Shown piece by piece: positions 1 through 7,825 of a stretch of DNA of 20,429 bases (its first letter is position 1; each line of letters begins with the position of its first letter). The translations under genes and the position numbers were made by a program. The stretch lies in contig JAJZGN010000011.1 in NCBI GenBank assembly GCA_021798435.1, forward strand, positions 1-20,429. Reading direction: 5' to 3'. This stretch comes from a bacterium (GTDB taxonomy: Bacteria > Chloroflexota > Dormibacteria > Aeolococcales > Bog-877). Under the pieces are notes generated by a model that was not told the DNA's origin, made no database searches, and saw only the letters and a program-made list of their open reading frames with translations.

Positions 1-998
1 TGGTTGGTGCAGGCCAGGCGGTAGGTGTAGTCGGCGAGGGAGTCGGGCGAGCCCGCGGCCATGGCATCCTGGATGGTGTAGGTCGCCCCCTGGGCCAGGT
101 AGGTGGAACCCGCGGACGCCGTGCTCTGGGTGCCCTGGGTTGTGGCGGAGGCCAGGGTCTGGCCCGAGGCATTGGCGATGGACACCGTGAACTGGTCAGC
201 GGGGGCGAAGCGGCTCGGCACGGCGGTGGAGAGACCCATGGTGGGGCAGAGGCTGCTGGGCCTCACCTGGGCCAGAAAGGCCTCCAGGGGAGGGCCGCTC
301 TTGACTTCGACCACGATCGAGTTCTGCCCCGTCTGCCATCCGCTGGAGAGGGTGGTGGCGCCGGCATTGGCAAGCAGATAGCCCTGATAGTAGTAGGGAT
401 TCTGCCCGGCCGGGGCCTGGGGCAGTCCGGTGGTAACCCCGCTCTGGGGGGCGCCGTTGACCCACACCTGGGCGACCTCGTTGTCCGCGAGGAAGCTGAT
501 GGCGAGGCTGAAGGTGGCCGGGTCCACGGACGGGGAGATGCTGAAGAGGTACTGGTAGTACCAGTCGGCGTTGTTGCTGCCGGTGCCCTGGTTGGGGACG
601 GCGACCGTCTGCTGGGAGATCCACTGGGCGTTGCCGTACGGGCTGTTGGAGTAACCGCCGTAAGCCAGGTCCCCCACATTCGCGGGTGCGAACACGTCGG
701 TCGACGCCGGATAGTAGGTCGCCGTCGGCGGCGAGGTGCCGTCGGTGCTGGCGAAGTAGGGCCCGGAGACCTCCCAGTTCGCGTCGAGCGCGTTCTCGGG
801 GAGGACCCCACCGGTGGTGCTGTCATATCCGGTGTTGAAGATGTTGGAGTTGGTGGTGCAGCTCACCACCGGGCCGACGGTGCTCGAGCCCTGGGCGAGA
901 ACCGGGCCCACAGCCCCCAAGCCAGCGCCGGCGGCGCCTGCCAGGAGCAGGACGAACAGGGCCCCAACCCCGGTGCCGACTCTCCTGCTGATATGCAC
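1..998 (-). CDS. Secreted protein with prealbumin-like repeat, 3' end off the window
   Basis: The reading frame is open from GTG at 998 to the left edge (332 codons visible), so the C-terminus is missing. I chose this GTG because AGGAG lies 9 nt upstream (1008-1012); another in-frame GTG at 1004 is too close to it. The N-terminus is a textbook signal peptide: MHISRRVGTG, then a hydrophobic run (about residues 11-33), then a likely cleavage after VLA before QGSS. The mature part (about 40-210) is rich in Asn, Ser, Tyr and Gly and includes AQVWVNGAPQSG, resembling lectin-like or PA14-like extracellular modules. The last visible ~65 residues (PADQFTVSIANASG to DSLADYTYRLACTN) match the prealbumin-like/SpaA-like units found in long surface proteins of high-GC Gram-positives. 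No catalytic residues are recognisable, and the ligand is unknown. It lies downstream of prpD but is separated by 250 nt with its own leader, so it is probably transcribed separately. Confidence 0.8.
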   Translation of the reverse strand, partial: MHISRRVGTGVGALFVLLLAGAAGAGLGAVGPVLAQGSSTVGPVVSCTTNSNIFNTGYDSTTGGVLPENALDANWEVSGPYFASTDGTSPPTATYYPASTDVFAPANVGDLAYGGYSNSPYGNAQWISQQTVAVPNQGTGSNNADWYYQYLFSISPSVDPATFSLAISFLADNEVAQVWVNGAPQSGVTTGLPQAPAGQNPYYYQGYLLANAGATTLSSGWQTGQNSIVVEVKSGPPLEAFLAQVRPSSLCPTMGLSTAVPSRFAPADQFTVSIANASGQTLASATTQGTQSTASAGSTYLAQGATYTIQDAMAAGSPDSLADYTYRLACTN

Positions 999-1007
999 GT
1001 TCACACA

Positions 1008-1012
1008 CTCCT
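1008..1012 (-). promoter_or_regulatory. Ribosome binding site deciding the GTG start of the secreted protein
   Basis: AGGAG on the minus strand is followed by 9 nt and then GTG at 998. It favours that start over the in-frame GTG at 1004, which would have only a 3-nt spacer. Confidence 0.6.
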
Positions 1013-1030
1013 GCTGGGGGCCCCGAAGGC

Positions 1031-1073
1031 CCGGATGCCATCCGGCGGCTGGGCCGGACCGCCAGGCAACGTA
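1031..1073 (-). promoter_or_regulatory. Leader of the secreted-protein gene: possible -10 box and 15-bp palindrome
   Basis: The 252-nt gap between the stop of prpD (1251) and the secreted-protein GTG holds no plausible gene. On the minus strand, TACGTT (1068-1073) is a possible -10 element. Downstream, at 1031-1045, is a perfect palindrome with 7-bp arms CCGGATG/CATCCGG around a single base. A further 5-bp stem GGGCC/GGCCC (1018-1032) sits just before the ribosome binding site. No good -35 box is seen. The palindrome could be an operator or an mRNA hairpin. In DNA this rich in G and C, short palindromes also arise by chance. Confidence 0.3.
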
Positions 1074-1250
1074 GCAGCCTGGTCGCCGTCGAAAGCTCAG
1101 GTAACCGGCCCGTGACCCGATGGCGACCGCGGGCCACGGCTGGCGCCTTCGGCGGGTGGGCGGAGGGCGGATTCAGACCGGCACCGGGCCGCAGCTTCGC
1201 CAGGTAGATCCTGACGGTCTCCGCGGGGAGCGAGACGGGAGTTTCAGCCG

Positions 1251-2699
1251 TCAGACGGAGAGCTGGTCCAAGAGGTCCGGGACCGCGACGGCGTCGAGAT
1301 GCTCCGGATCGTCGAAGAGCCGCAGCAGGTGCTCGATCGCGTCCTCCGCCACGAGCCCCTGGCGCAGATTGCGAGCCAGTTTCTGGCGCAGGGGCGAGAG
1401 CGCCTCCCGGCGCCGCCGGGGATGGCCGAGCGGATACCAAACCACCTCCGGCCCCAGCCGCTCTCCACCGGCGAGCTCGATGGCGATCGAGTTGGCCACA
1501 GCTCGACGAGCCGGGTCGTGATAGGCAAGGGTGAACTCGGGGTCCTCGGACACCCGGGTGAGCTGTCGGATCCGCCGCACCTCCGGGTTCCGAGCCGCCT
1601 GGTCCTCATACATGGAGTAGTCGAGTTCGCCGTGCACCAGGGCCGCGGCGACCATGTACTGGAGGCAATGGTCGCGGTCGGCGGCGGTCGGCAGCGGGCC
1701 GCGCTTGTCGAGGATCGTCACCCCCGACCGCTGGGTGCCGACGTGGACCCGGCGCACCTCTCCCAGCCTCCCGGCCAGTGCCGGACGCAACCGGAGCACC
1801 GCCTCCACCGCCGACTGCCCGTGGTACTCAGCCGGCCAAGGAACCTTGTAGAGCACCTGGGGGGCTACCGAGCAGCCGAGCCTGCCCCCCAGCCGCACCG
1901 CCTCAGGCCCCAGCACCGCATCCAGCCCCCAGCTCGGGGCTGAGATCACCCGCGGGCAGCCCGGGTCGCCGCGGAGTGCCAGGAGCGCGAAGCGAAGCGC
2001 CCGCTGGCCCGCCTCAGCCGCCGCCCACGACTTCCTCCAGCCCACCACCGGCTGATGGCGGTACACCCTGAGGGTGGAGGCGTCCGCCAGGGCGTTGGAT
2101 ACCGCCGAGCGCACCTGCGCCTCACCGCCTCCCAGCAGTCGGGCTCCCACGGCGGCGCTGGCGACCTCCACCAGGAGGACGTGGTCCAGCCCTCGGTCGT
2201 GCAGACAGCTGGCGGTGGCCAGCATCCCCTGGATCTCGTAGGCCTGACAGATGGGTTCGAGGAGGTCGGCGACCCGAAGTGGAGCCTGGCCGGCCGCCCG
2301 GCGCTGCCGGCTCAGCTGGTCGGCGACCGCCAGGATGGCGCCGAGATTGTCGGACGGGTGGCTCCATTCCGCGGCCAGCCAGGTGTCGTTGAAGTCCAGC
2401 CAGCGGATGGCGGCGGAGATCCCGAAGGCGGCGTCGAGCAGCTCCACCCGGTGCCTGGTGCCGGGGATCGGGGTGCCACCCTGAGGATCGGGCCGGGCGG
2501 AGAGCGGCCCCAGAAGAGGCGAACAGGCAGGGTGCTGGGCGCCCAGGCAGGCGACCCCGAGGGAGTCCAGAAGGCTCAGCCGGGCCCCGGCGCGGGCCGC
2601 CCCATCGAGCGGCAGGGGGGTCGACGCATAGGCCGCGATCTCGGCGACCAGCGGGTCCCAGCCCCCGCTCTCCGCGGAGCCCCCTCCGGCCCCGGCCAT
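1251..2699 (-). CDS. prpD: MmgE/PrpD family protein, 2-methylcitrate dehydratase PrpD
   Basis: The 482-residue length is almost identical to E. coli PrpD (483). It follows that protein nearly throughout: RWLDFNDTWLAAEWSHPSDN (99-118), GLDHVLLVEVAS (170-181), VYRHQPVVGWRKSWAA (212-227), KVPWPAEYHGQSAVEA (285-300), ADRDHCLQYMVA (340-351) and PEFTLAYHDPARRAVAN. Known PrpD dehydrates 2-methylcitrate to 2-methyl-cis-aconitate in the cytosolic methylcitrate cycle, which disposes of propionyl-CoA. It starts at ATG 2699, five nt after the aminotransferase stop, with only a weak ribosome site, so it is probably translationally coupled. It is the last gene of the operon. No prpC (methylcitrate synthase) or prpB (methylisocitrate lyase) is in the window. 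Its place directly after a methylmalonate-semialdehyde dehydrogenase suggests the operon product includes propionyl-CoA. Some MmgE/PrpD relatives act on other substrates, but the motif match here is to true PrpD. Confidence 0.92.
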   Translation of the reverse strand: MAGAGGGSAESGGWDPLVAEIAAYASTPLPLDGAARAGARLSLLDSLGVACLGAQHPACSPLLGPLSARPDPQGGTPIPGTRHRVELLDAAFGISAAIRWLDFNDTWLAAEWSHPSDNLGAILAVADQLSRQRRAAGQAPLRVADLLEPICQAYEIQGMLATASCLHDRGLDHVLLVEVASAAVGARLLGGGEAQVRSAVSNALADASTLRVYRHQPVVGWRKSWAAAEAGQRALRFALLALRGDPGCPRVISAPSWGLDAVLGPEAVRLGGRLGCSVAPQVLYKVPWPAEYHGQSAVEAVLRLRPALAGRLGEVRRVHVGTQRSGVTILDKRGPLPTAADRDHCLQYMVAAALVHGELDYSMYEDQAARNPEVRRIRQLTRVSEDPEFTLAYHDPARRAVANSIAIELAGGERLGPEVVWYPLGHPRRRREALSPLRQKLARNLRQGLVAEDAIEHLLRLFDDPEHLDAVAVPDLLDQLSV

Positions 2700-2704
2700 C
2701 AGGC

Positions 2705-4063
2705 TCAGGTCGAGCTGTAGCGGTCGGCGGCGTCCAGAGCGTGGTCGAGGATGTCAATCCCCTCCAGGAGCTCGGCCTCCGAGATCACCAGGGGGGGAGC
2801 GACGTGGACGCGGTTGAAGTGAGTGAAGGGCCAGAGCCCTCCGGCCCGGCAGGCCGCCGCCACCTCGGCCATCGGCTGGTTGGCCGTCCCCGAGGCGTTG
2901 TAGGGCACCAGCATCTCCCTGGTGTCGCGATCCCGCACCAGCTCGATCGCCCACATCAGCCCCATCCCCCGCACCTCCCCCACGCTCGGGTGGTCCTCGG
3001 CGAGTCGGGCCAGGCGCGGGCCCGCCACCTCGGTCCCGAGCCTTCTCACATGGGCCAGGATCCCCTCCCTCTCGAAGGTCTCTATGCTGGCGACCCCCGC
3101 GGCGCAGGCCAGGGGATGCCCGGAGTAGGTGAGGCCCCCGGGGAAGGGGCGGTCGGCGAAGGACTCCGCCACCCCCCGAGAGATGATCACCCCTCCGAGG
3201 GGCACGTATCCGGAGTTGACCCCCTTGGCGAAGGTGAGGAGGTCTGGTACCACCTCGAAGGCGTTGCAGGCGAACCACTCCCCCACCCGGCCGAAGCCGA
3301 CCATCACCTCGTCCAGGATCATGAGGATGCCGTGCTCGTCGCAGAGCCGGCGGACGCCGGGGAGGTACCCGGGAGGCGGGATCAGGACGCCGTTGGTACC
3401 CACCACCGTCTCGAGGATGACAGCGGCGACCGATTGCGGGCCCTCGAACTCGATGACCTGGCGGAGGTGGGCCAGCGCCCGCTCCGACTCCTCCTCCGGG
3501 CTCGAGGAATAGAACGCCGACCGATAGGGATACGGGCCCATGAAGTGGACCACCGAGGGGAACCCTGGCTCACTGCCCCAGCGCCGGGGCTCACCGGTGA
3601 GAGCGATGGAGGTGCCGGTGGCCCCGTGATATGAGCGGTAGGCGGCCAGCACCTTGTGGCGTCCGGTGTGCAGGCGGGCCATGCGCACCGCGTGCTCGTT
3701 GGCCTCGGTGCCCCCGTTGGTGAAGAAGACCTGGTCCAGGTCGCCGGGGGCGCGCTCGGCGATGAGCCGGGCCAACTCGCCCCGGACATCGTTGGCAAAG
3801 GCCGGGGCCACAGTGCAGAGCCGGTCCGCCTGGCGCTTGATCGCCTCGACCAGCGCCGGGTGCTGGTGACCGAGGTTGGTGTAGACGAGCTGGGAGGAGA
3901 AGTCCAGGTAGCGGTGCCCCTCGGAGTCCCAGAAGTGACTCCCGCTGCCCCCGGTCACCAGCATGGGGTGCAACTGCCGTTGGGCGGACCAGGAGTGGAA
4001 GACGTGGTCGCGGTCGTCGGTGAGCGCCCGGGCCGGATCCAGGGGATGGCTCTCGGCGCTCAT
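2705..4063 (-). CDS. Class III PLP omega-aminotransferase (beta-amino acid/taurine:pyruvate type)
   Basis: A 452-residue fold-type I, class III aminotransferase. The PLP lysine is K280 in TFAKGVNSGYVPLGG, the cofactor aspartate is D251 in ILDEVMVGFGR, and FTNGGTEANEHAVRMARLHTG (114-134) and SYHGATG (144-150) form the phosphate-binding region. The opening HVFHSWSAQRQLHPMLVTGG and YTNLGHQHP resemble taurine:pyruvate and beta-alanine:pyruvate aminotransferases. Such enzymes move the amino group of a beta- or omega-amino acid to pyruvate or 2-oxoglutarate and leave a semialdehyde. I chose ATG 4063 because it forms an ATGA overlap with the dehydrogenase stop; the frame extends upstream to 4114, but only as a shadow inside that gene. 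Between MmsA and PrpD, the natural substrate would be 3-aminoisobutyrate or beta-alanine (inference). Family-level assignment is firm; the exact substrate is not. Confidence 0.88.
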   Translation of the reverse strand: MSAESHPLDPARALTDDRDHVFHSWSAQRQLHPMLVTGGSGSHFWDSEGHRYLDFSSQLVYTNLGHQHPALVEAIKRQADRLCTVAPAFANDVRGELARLIAERAPGDLDQVFFTNGGTEANEHAVRMARLHTGRHKVLAAYRSYHGATGTSIALTGEPRRWGSEPGFPSVVHFMGPYPYRSAFYSSSPEEESERALAHLRQVIEFEGPQSVAAVILETVVGTNGVLIPPPGYLPGVRRLCDEHGILMILDEVMVGFGRVGEWFACNAFEVVPDLLTFAKGVNSGYVPLGGVIISRGVAESFADRPFPGGLTYSGHPLACAAGVASIETFEREGILAHVRRLGTEVAGPRLARLAEDHPSVGEVRGMGLMWAIELVRDRDTREMLVPYNASGTANQPMAEVAAACRAGGLWPFTHFNRVHVAPPLVISEAELLEGIDILDHALDAADRYSST

Positions 4064-5610
4064 CTGGTCTGCGGGAATCCCAGGTCGACCTGGCTCGGAC
4101 CGGCCTCGGGCCACCGGGTGGTGACGACCTTGGTGCGGGTGTAGAAATGGATCCCATCGGGCCCGTACATGTGGGTGTCTCCGAAGAGCGAGGAACGCCA
4201 GCCGCCGAAGGAGTAATAACCGACCGGAACGGGGATGGGCACGTTCACCCCCACCATCCCCACCTCGACCTCGCGCTGGAAGCGGCGCGCCGCTCCCCCG
4301 TCTCGGGTGAATATCGCGGTGCCGTTGCCATAGGGGTTGTGATTGACGGTGGCCAGCGCCTCGTCCAGGCTCTGGACCCTGACCATCTCCAAGACCGGGC
4401 CGAAGATCTCGTCCTGGTAGGCCCGCATCTCCGGCAGGACCCGATCTACCAGAGAAGCACCGAGGAAGAAGCCCGGGGCGTCGGGCTGCCGCTCGCGGCC
4501 ATCCACCACCACCTCCGCCCCCTCCTCAGCGGCGAGCCCTATGTACGACGCGACCCGCTCCCGGTGCTGGGCGGTCACCAGCGGCCCCATTTCGGACGAG
4601 GGGTCGGTACCCGGTCCCACCCGGAGAGCCTCGATCCGCTCCACGATGGCCCGGCGGAGCGGGTCCGCCACTTCTCCCACCGCCACCACCACCGAGATCG
4701 CCATGCAGCGCTCCCCGGCCGAACCGTAGGCGGCCGAGACGGCGGCGTCGGCGGCCACCCCCAGGTCGGCGTCAGGCATGACCACCATGTGGTTCTTGGC
4801 CCCGCCCAGCGCCTGGACGCGCTTGCCCCGGGCGGAGGCGGTCTCGTAGACGTGCCTGGCCACCGGGGTGGAGCCTACGAAGCTGATGGCCGCCACCCCA
4901 GGATGATCCAGCAGCCGATCCACGGCCACCGAGTCCCCCTGGACCACGTTGAGCACCCCAGCTGGGAGCCCGGCGCGGGTGAACAGGTCGGCCAGCAGCA
5001 GGGAGGGTGAGGGATCCTTCTCACTGGGTTTGAGGATGAAGGCGTTGCCACAGGCGATGGCCCCGGCCAGCATCCAGAGAGGGACCATGACCGGGAAGTT
5101 GAAGGGGGTGATCCCCGCCACCACCCCCAGCGGCTGGCGCAGCTCGTGGACGTCCACCCCGGTGGAGACGTCCAGGCTGTGCCCCCCCTTGAGCAGCTGA
5201 CCGAGCCCGCAGGCGAACTCCACGTTCTCCAGCCCCCGGGCCACCTCGCCCAGGGCGTCCGAGAGGACCTTCCCATGCTCGGCGGTGACGAGTCGGGCGA
5301 GCTCCTCGCGGTGCTGATGGAGCTGCTGGCGGAAGGCGAACATGATCTCGGTGCGCCGGGAGATGCTGGTCCGCGCCCAGCCCGCCTGGGCCTCTCGAGC
5401 GGTGGCCACCACCTGGTCGACCTCCTCGGCGCTGGCGAAGGCCACCCTCCGGGACTCCCTCCCGGTGGCGGGGTCGAACACCGGCCCGCTGCGCCCGGAG
5501 ACGCCGGTGCGGAGCCGGCCGGCGAGGTAATGGCCGAGGACGGTGCTCTCCGGGGGCCCCTCGCCGAAGACCGTGGCGCCGGCTTCGTCAATCGTGATCT
5601 GGGAACTCAA
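4060..5610 (-). CDS. mmsA: CoA-acylating methylmalonate-semialdehyde dehydrogenase (MmsA/IolA type)
   Basis: A 516-residue aldehyde dehydrogenase with MmsA signatures: GVVAGITPFNFPVMVPLWM (162-180), KPSEKDPS (194-201), FVGSTPVARHVYETA (244-258), QALGGAKNHMVVMPDAD (266-282), the catalytic cysteine C302 in GSAGERCMAIS, and the diagnostic C-terminal GYYSFGGWRSSLFGDTHM followed by YGPDGIHFYTRTKVVTTRWP. The GGAKNH segment replaces the ELGGK of hydrolytic aldehyde dehydrogenases. MmsA oxidises methylmalonate semialdehyde to propionyl-CoA, or malonate semialdehyde to acetyl-CoA, using NAD+ and CoA and releasing CO2. The start is TTG 5610, which overlaps the peptidase stop as TTGA and has a strong purine-rich site (5614-5624) just upstream. 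It ends in an ATGA overlap with the aminotransferase gene. It sits exactly where the semialdehyde made by that enzyme would be consumed. Confidence 0.93.
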   Translation of the reverse strand: MSSQITIDEAGATVFGEGPPESTVLGHYLAGRLRTGVSGRSGPVFDPATGRESRRVAFASAEEVDQVVATAREAQAGWARTSISRRTEIMFAFRQQLHQHREELARLVTAEHGKVLSDALGEVARGLENVEFACGLGQLLKGGHSLDVSTGVDVHELRQPLGVVAGITPFNFPVMVPLWMLAGAIACGNAFILKPSEKDPSPSLLLADLFTRAGLPAGVLNVVQGDSVAVDRLLDHPGVAAISFVGSTPVARHVYETASARGKRVQALGGAKNHMVVMPDADLGVAADAAVSAAYGSAGERCMAISVVVAVGEVADPLRRAIVERIEALRVGPGTDPSSEMGPLVTAQHRERVASYIGLAAEEGAEVVVDGRERQPDAPGFFLGASLVDRVLPEMRAYQDEIFGPVLEMVRVQSLDEALATVNHNPYGNGTAIFTRDGGAARRFQREVEVGMVGVNVPIPVPVGYYSFGGWRSSLFGDTHMYGPDGIHFYTRTKVVTTRWPEAGPSQVDLGFPQTR

Positions 5611-6758
5611 GATCCCTCTCCTCCACCTCTGCCCGCCGTCCCCAGGACCCGGTGTCGGCTCAGGGACTCCAGGGCCCGGTCCAGCGGCAGAGCATGCAGC
5701 ACGTGGCCATCTCTTCCGTATGTGGTTGTCGCCTGAAACAGGGCGTTGCCCACCGCCTCCTCCACCGCCTCGATGGTGGCGGTGAACAGCGGGTCGAAGA
5801 GGCTGGGCTGGTGCCAGTATGCCCCGTCCAGCAGGGCCGCAGGGCGGACCTGGCCCTCGGGGGCGGCCCTCGGGATCCGATTGGCGGTGGAGAAGGCGAG
5901 CACCAGCTCACCGGAGCCGTTGGCCCCCACCGAGCCGCATCGCACGAGTCCCATTCCGCCTCGGGCAGCGAGCCGGCGGAGCTGGTGGGGCAGCAGGGGA
6001 GCGTCGGTGGCCAGCACCACGATGCAGGAGCCACTGGTGTGGGGGCCGGGCATCAGGTCGGAGATCTCCTCCCCCAGTCGCACCCCGGCCACCAGAAGGT
6101 CCGGACGGGCACCGAAGTTAGTGGAGACGAGGGCCCCCACGGTGTAGCCGCCGCTGGCGGGGGAAAGGACCCGGGAGGCGGTGCCGATGCCGCCCTTGAA
6201 GTCGAAGCACTGGAGCCCGGTGGCCGCCCCGACGCAGCCCTCGGCAACCGCCTCTCCGGCGCGGGCCAGCTCCAGGGCCAGCTCCACATGCCGGGCCGTG
6301 ACCGGGAAGGCGCGGGCGTGGTTGAGATAGGAGTCGTCGCACTCGGTGACCACCGGCATGATCACGTCATCGATCCCCTGGATGGGGTCGCGCTCAGCGA
6401 TCCACCGGGCGGTGGCATCGTAGACGGCGCCGATGGCGAGGCTCGAGGTGAGGAGGATCGGGCTGTGCAGCAGCCCCCACTCGTTGATCTGGTTGATCCC
6501 GATCAGCTCTCCGTAGCCGTTGACGATCGACGTTCCGGCGTACACCCGCTCCCGCCAGGGAAGCCCCTCGTGCGGCCAGATGGCGGTGACCCCAGTCCGG
6601 GCTCCGGGCTGCCCCTCGCTCTCCTCGCGGGAGATCGTGACGTGCCCGACGGTGACCCCAGCGACATCGGAGATGCTGTTGGCGGGGCCGGGGTCCAAGC
6701 GGCCTACGACGACCCCGAAGTCCCGAAGCCGGCCCCTCTGGCTCAACCCGGAGCCCAC
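5607..6758 (-). CDS. P1-family (DmpA/BapA-like) self-processing N-terminal aminopeptidase
   Basis: A 383-residue protein of the DmpA/BapA family, whose members cleave themselves into two chains and then remove N-terminal D-Ala, L-Ala or beta-amino acids such as beta-alanine from short peptides and amides. Diagnostic segments are DPGPANSISDVAGVTVGHV (22-40), VVTECDDSYLNHA (136-148), ALVSTNFG with N214, HTSGSCIVVLATDAPLLP, and GANGSGELVLAFST. The predicted self-cleavage is between G243 and S244. S244, S282 and E284 match the reported BapA/DmpA residues Ser250, Ser288 and Glu290 with a constant offset of six, so the enzyme looks active. The frame is open up to 7076, but the family homology starts only after the acetamidase end. 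I chose GTG 6758 (GGAGG 13 nt upstream, 16-nt overlap with the acetamidase gene). TTG 6746, which overlaps the acetamidase stop as TTGA, is an alternative. No signal peptide is seen, so it is probably cytosolic. Confidence 0.85.
   Translation of the reverse strand: MGSGLSQRGRLRDFGVVVGRLDPGPANSISDVAGVTVGHVTISREESEGQPGARTGVTAIWPHEGLPWRERVYAGTSIVNGYGELIGINQINEWGLLHSPILLTSSLAIGAVYDATARWIAERDPIQGIDDVIMPVVTECDDSYLNHARAFPVTARHVELALELARAGEAVAEGCVGAATGLQCFDFKGGIGTASRVLSPASGGYTVGALVSTNFGARPDLLVAGVRLGEEISDLMPGPHTSGSCIVVLATDAPLLPHQLRRLAARGGMGLVRCGSVGANGSGELVLAFSTANRIPRAAPEGQVRPAALLDGAYWHQPSLFDPLFTATIEAVEEAVGNALFQATTTYGRDGHVLHALPLDRALESLSRHRVLGTAGRGGGEGS
5614..5624 (-). promoter_or_regulatory. Ribosome binding site supporting a TTG start for mmsA
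   Basis: GGAGGAGAGGG on the minus strand ends 3 nt before TTG 5610, with its GGAGG core 9 nt upstream. It lies inside the last codons of the peptidase gene and supports the unusual TTG start and coupled translation. Confidence 0.6.
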
Positions 6759-7822
6759 ACCGGCTGCCGCCCCTCCGCCCCCAGGTACTCCGAGCCCAAT
6801 TGGCTCAACCTTCGATGAGCCCCCCCCATCCACTCCACCTCTGGCGGCAGGTAGCGCTTGGGCACCTTGGCCACGATGGTGTAGTTGGGATCGACGACGT
6901 TGGCGATCCTGGAGCGGGCCGCCTGGGAGACCAGCTGGTAGGCGTCCAAGAGCGACAGCCCGAGGTCGGCCGCCACCCAGCGGACCAGCTGGGAGTGCGA
7001 GATCCGGAAGGCATCCTCCAGCGGCCGGCAGGAGCCGGCGACCATGATCGCCTCGTCGCTCTCGAGCCGCGGCCACTCGCAGGGCTGAGCCTTGATCACC
7101 TCCACGGTGAGCACCGTGTTCATCGCTCCCTCGACGGCCGCTCCGCAGGCCTCGCCCTCCCCCATGGTGTAGTGGCCGTCTCCCAGGGAGAAGAGGGCGC
7201 CGGGCACGTTGACCCCGAGGTAGACGGTGGCTCCCGCGCGCACCTCTGGAGAGTCCATGTTGCCCCCGAAGGCGTCAGGTACCAGAACGTTGCGGGCCTC
7301 GAAGGCCGCAGGAGCCACGCCCACGGTGCCGTGGAAGGGCTGCAGCGGAAAGCGCATGGTGAAGTCTGAGTCCTGGGCCTGGAAGAGCACGGCGCGCTCG
7401 GGCTGCAGCACCCGGTATACCCAGGTCCGCTCGGGAAGGGGGTCCTGGAGGGTCGCGGTGATGTGGGTGGAGCTCAGGGCCCCGAAAAGCGTCACCGAGG
7501 TGCTGACCGCCCAGTCCCGGGCCGGAGAGACGTCGATGAGATGGATGGCCAGGGTGTCCCCCGGCTCCGCGCCCTCCACGTAGAAGGGCCCGGTCTGGGG
7601 GTTGATGAAAGGGAACGCGATGGTGTGGGCGGGGAGGTCGCTGGCGCTGCGGATCCGCCCACCGAAGCAGTCCTCGGTGTAGAGCTCCAACACCTCACCT
7701 GGGCGGACGGTGTCCACCGGGTCCACCCCCCCAAAGGTCCAGGCGTACTCGGACTCGGAAGGCCGATAGCGGCGCACCTTGAGCCCGGGCTGCCGGGGAA
7801 GCTGGCGGTCCTCGAATCCCAT
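6743..7822 (-). CDS. Acetamidase/formamidase family amidohydrolase
   Basis: A 359-residue member of the FmdA/AmdA family, which hydrolyses short amides such as formamide and acetamide to ammonia and the acid. Family marks include NPQTGPFYVEGAEPGDTLAI (74-93), FHGTVGVAPA (163-172), FGGNMDSPEVRAGATVYLGV (185-204) and GDGHYTMGEGEACGAAVE (214-231). It starts at ATG 7822, three nt after the permease TAG stop, with GGAGG about 10 nt upstream. Its 3' end overlaps the peptidase start. Many members annotated this way have unknown substrates. In this operon it may release ammonia from the amide of an imported beta-amino acid conjugate, but that is inference from position only. Confidence 0.88.
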   Translation of the reverse strand: MGFEDRQLPRQPGLKVRRYRPSESEYAWTFGGVDPVDTVRPGEVLELYTEDCFGGRIRSASDLPAHTIAFPFINPQTGPFYVEGAEPGDTLAIHLIDVSPARDWAVSTSVTLFGALSSTHITATLQDPLPERTWVYRVLQPERAVLFQAQDSDFTMRFPLQPFHGTVGVAPAAFEARNVLVPDAFGGNMDSPEVRAGATVYLGVNVPGALFSLGDGHYTMGEGEACGAAVEGAMNTVLTVEVIKAQPCEWPRLESDEAIMVAGSCRPLEDAFRISHSQLVRWVAADLGLSLLDAYQLVSQAARSRIANVVDPNYTIVAKVPKRYLPPEVEWMGGAHRRLSQLGSEYLGAEGRQPVWAPG

Positions 7823-7825
7823 CTC

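Noticed and set aside
6759..7076. N-terminal extension of the P1 peptidase into the acetamidase gene
   Set aside because: The extra 106 residues are Arg/Gly/Pro-rich, overlap a well-supported gene and precede the point where family homology starts.
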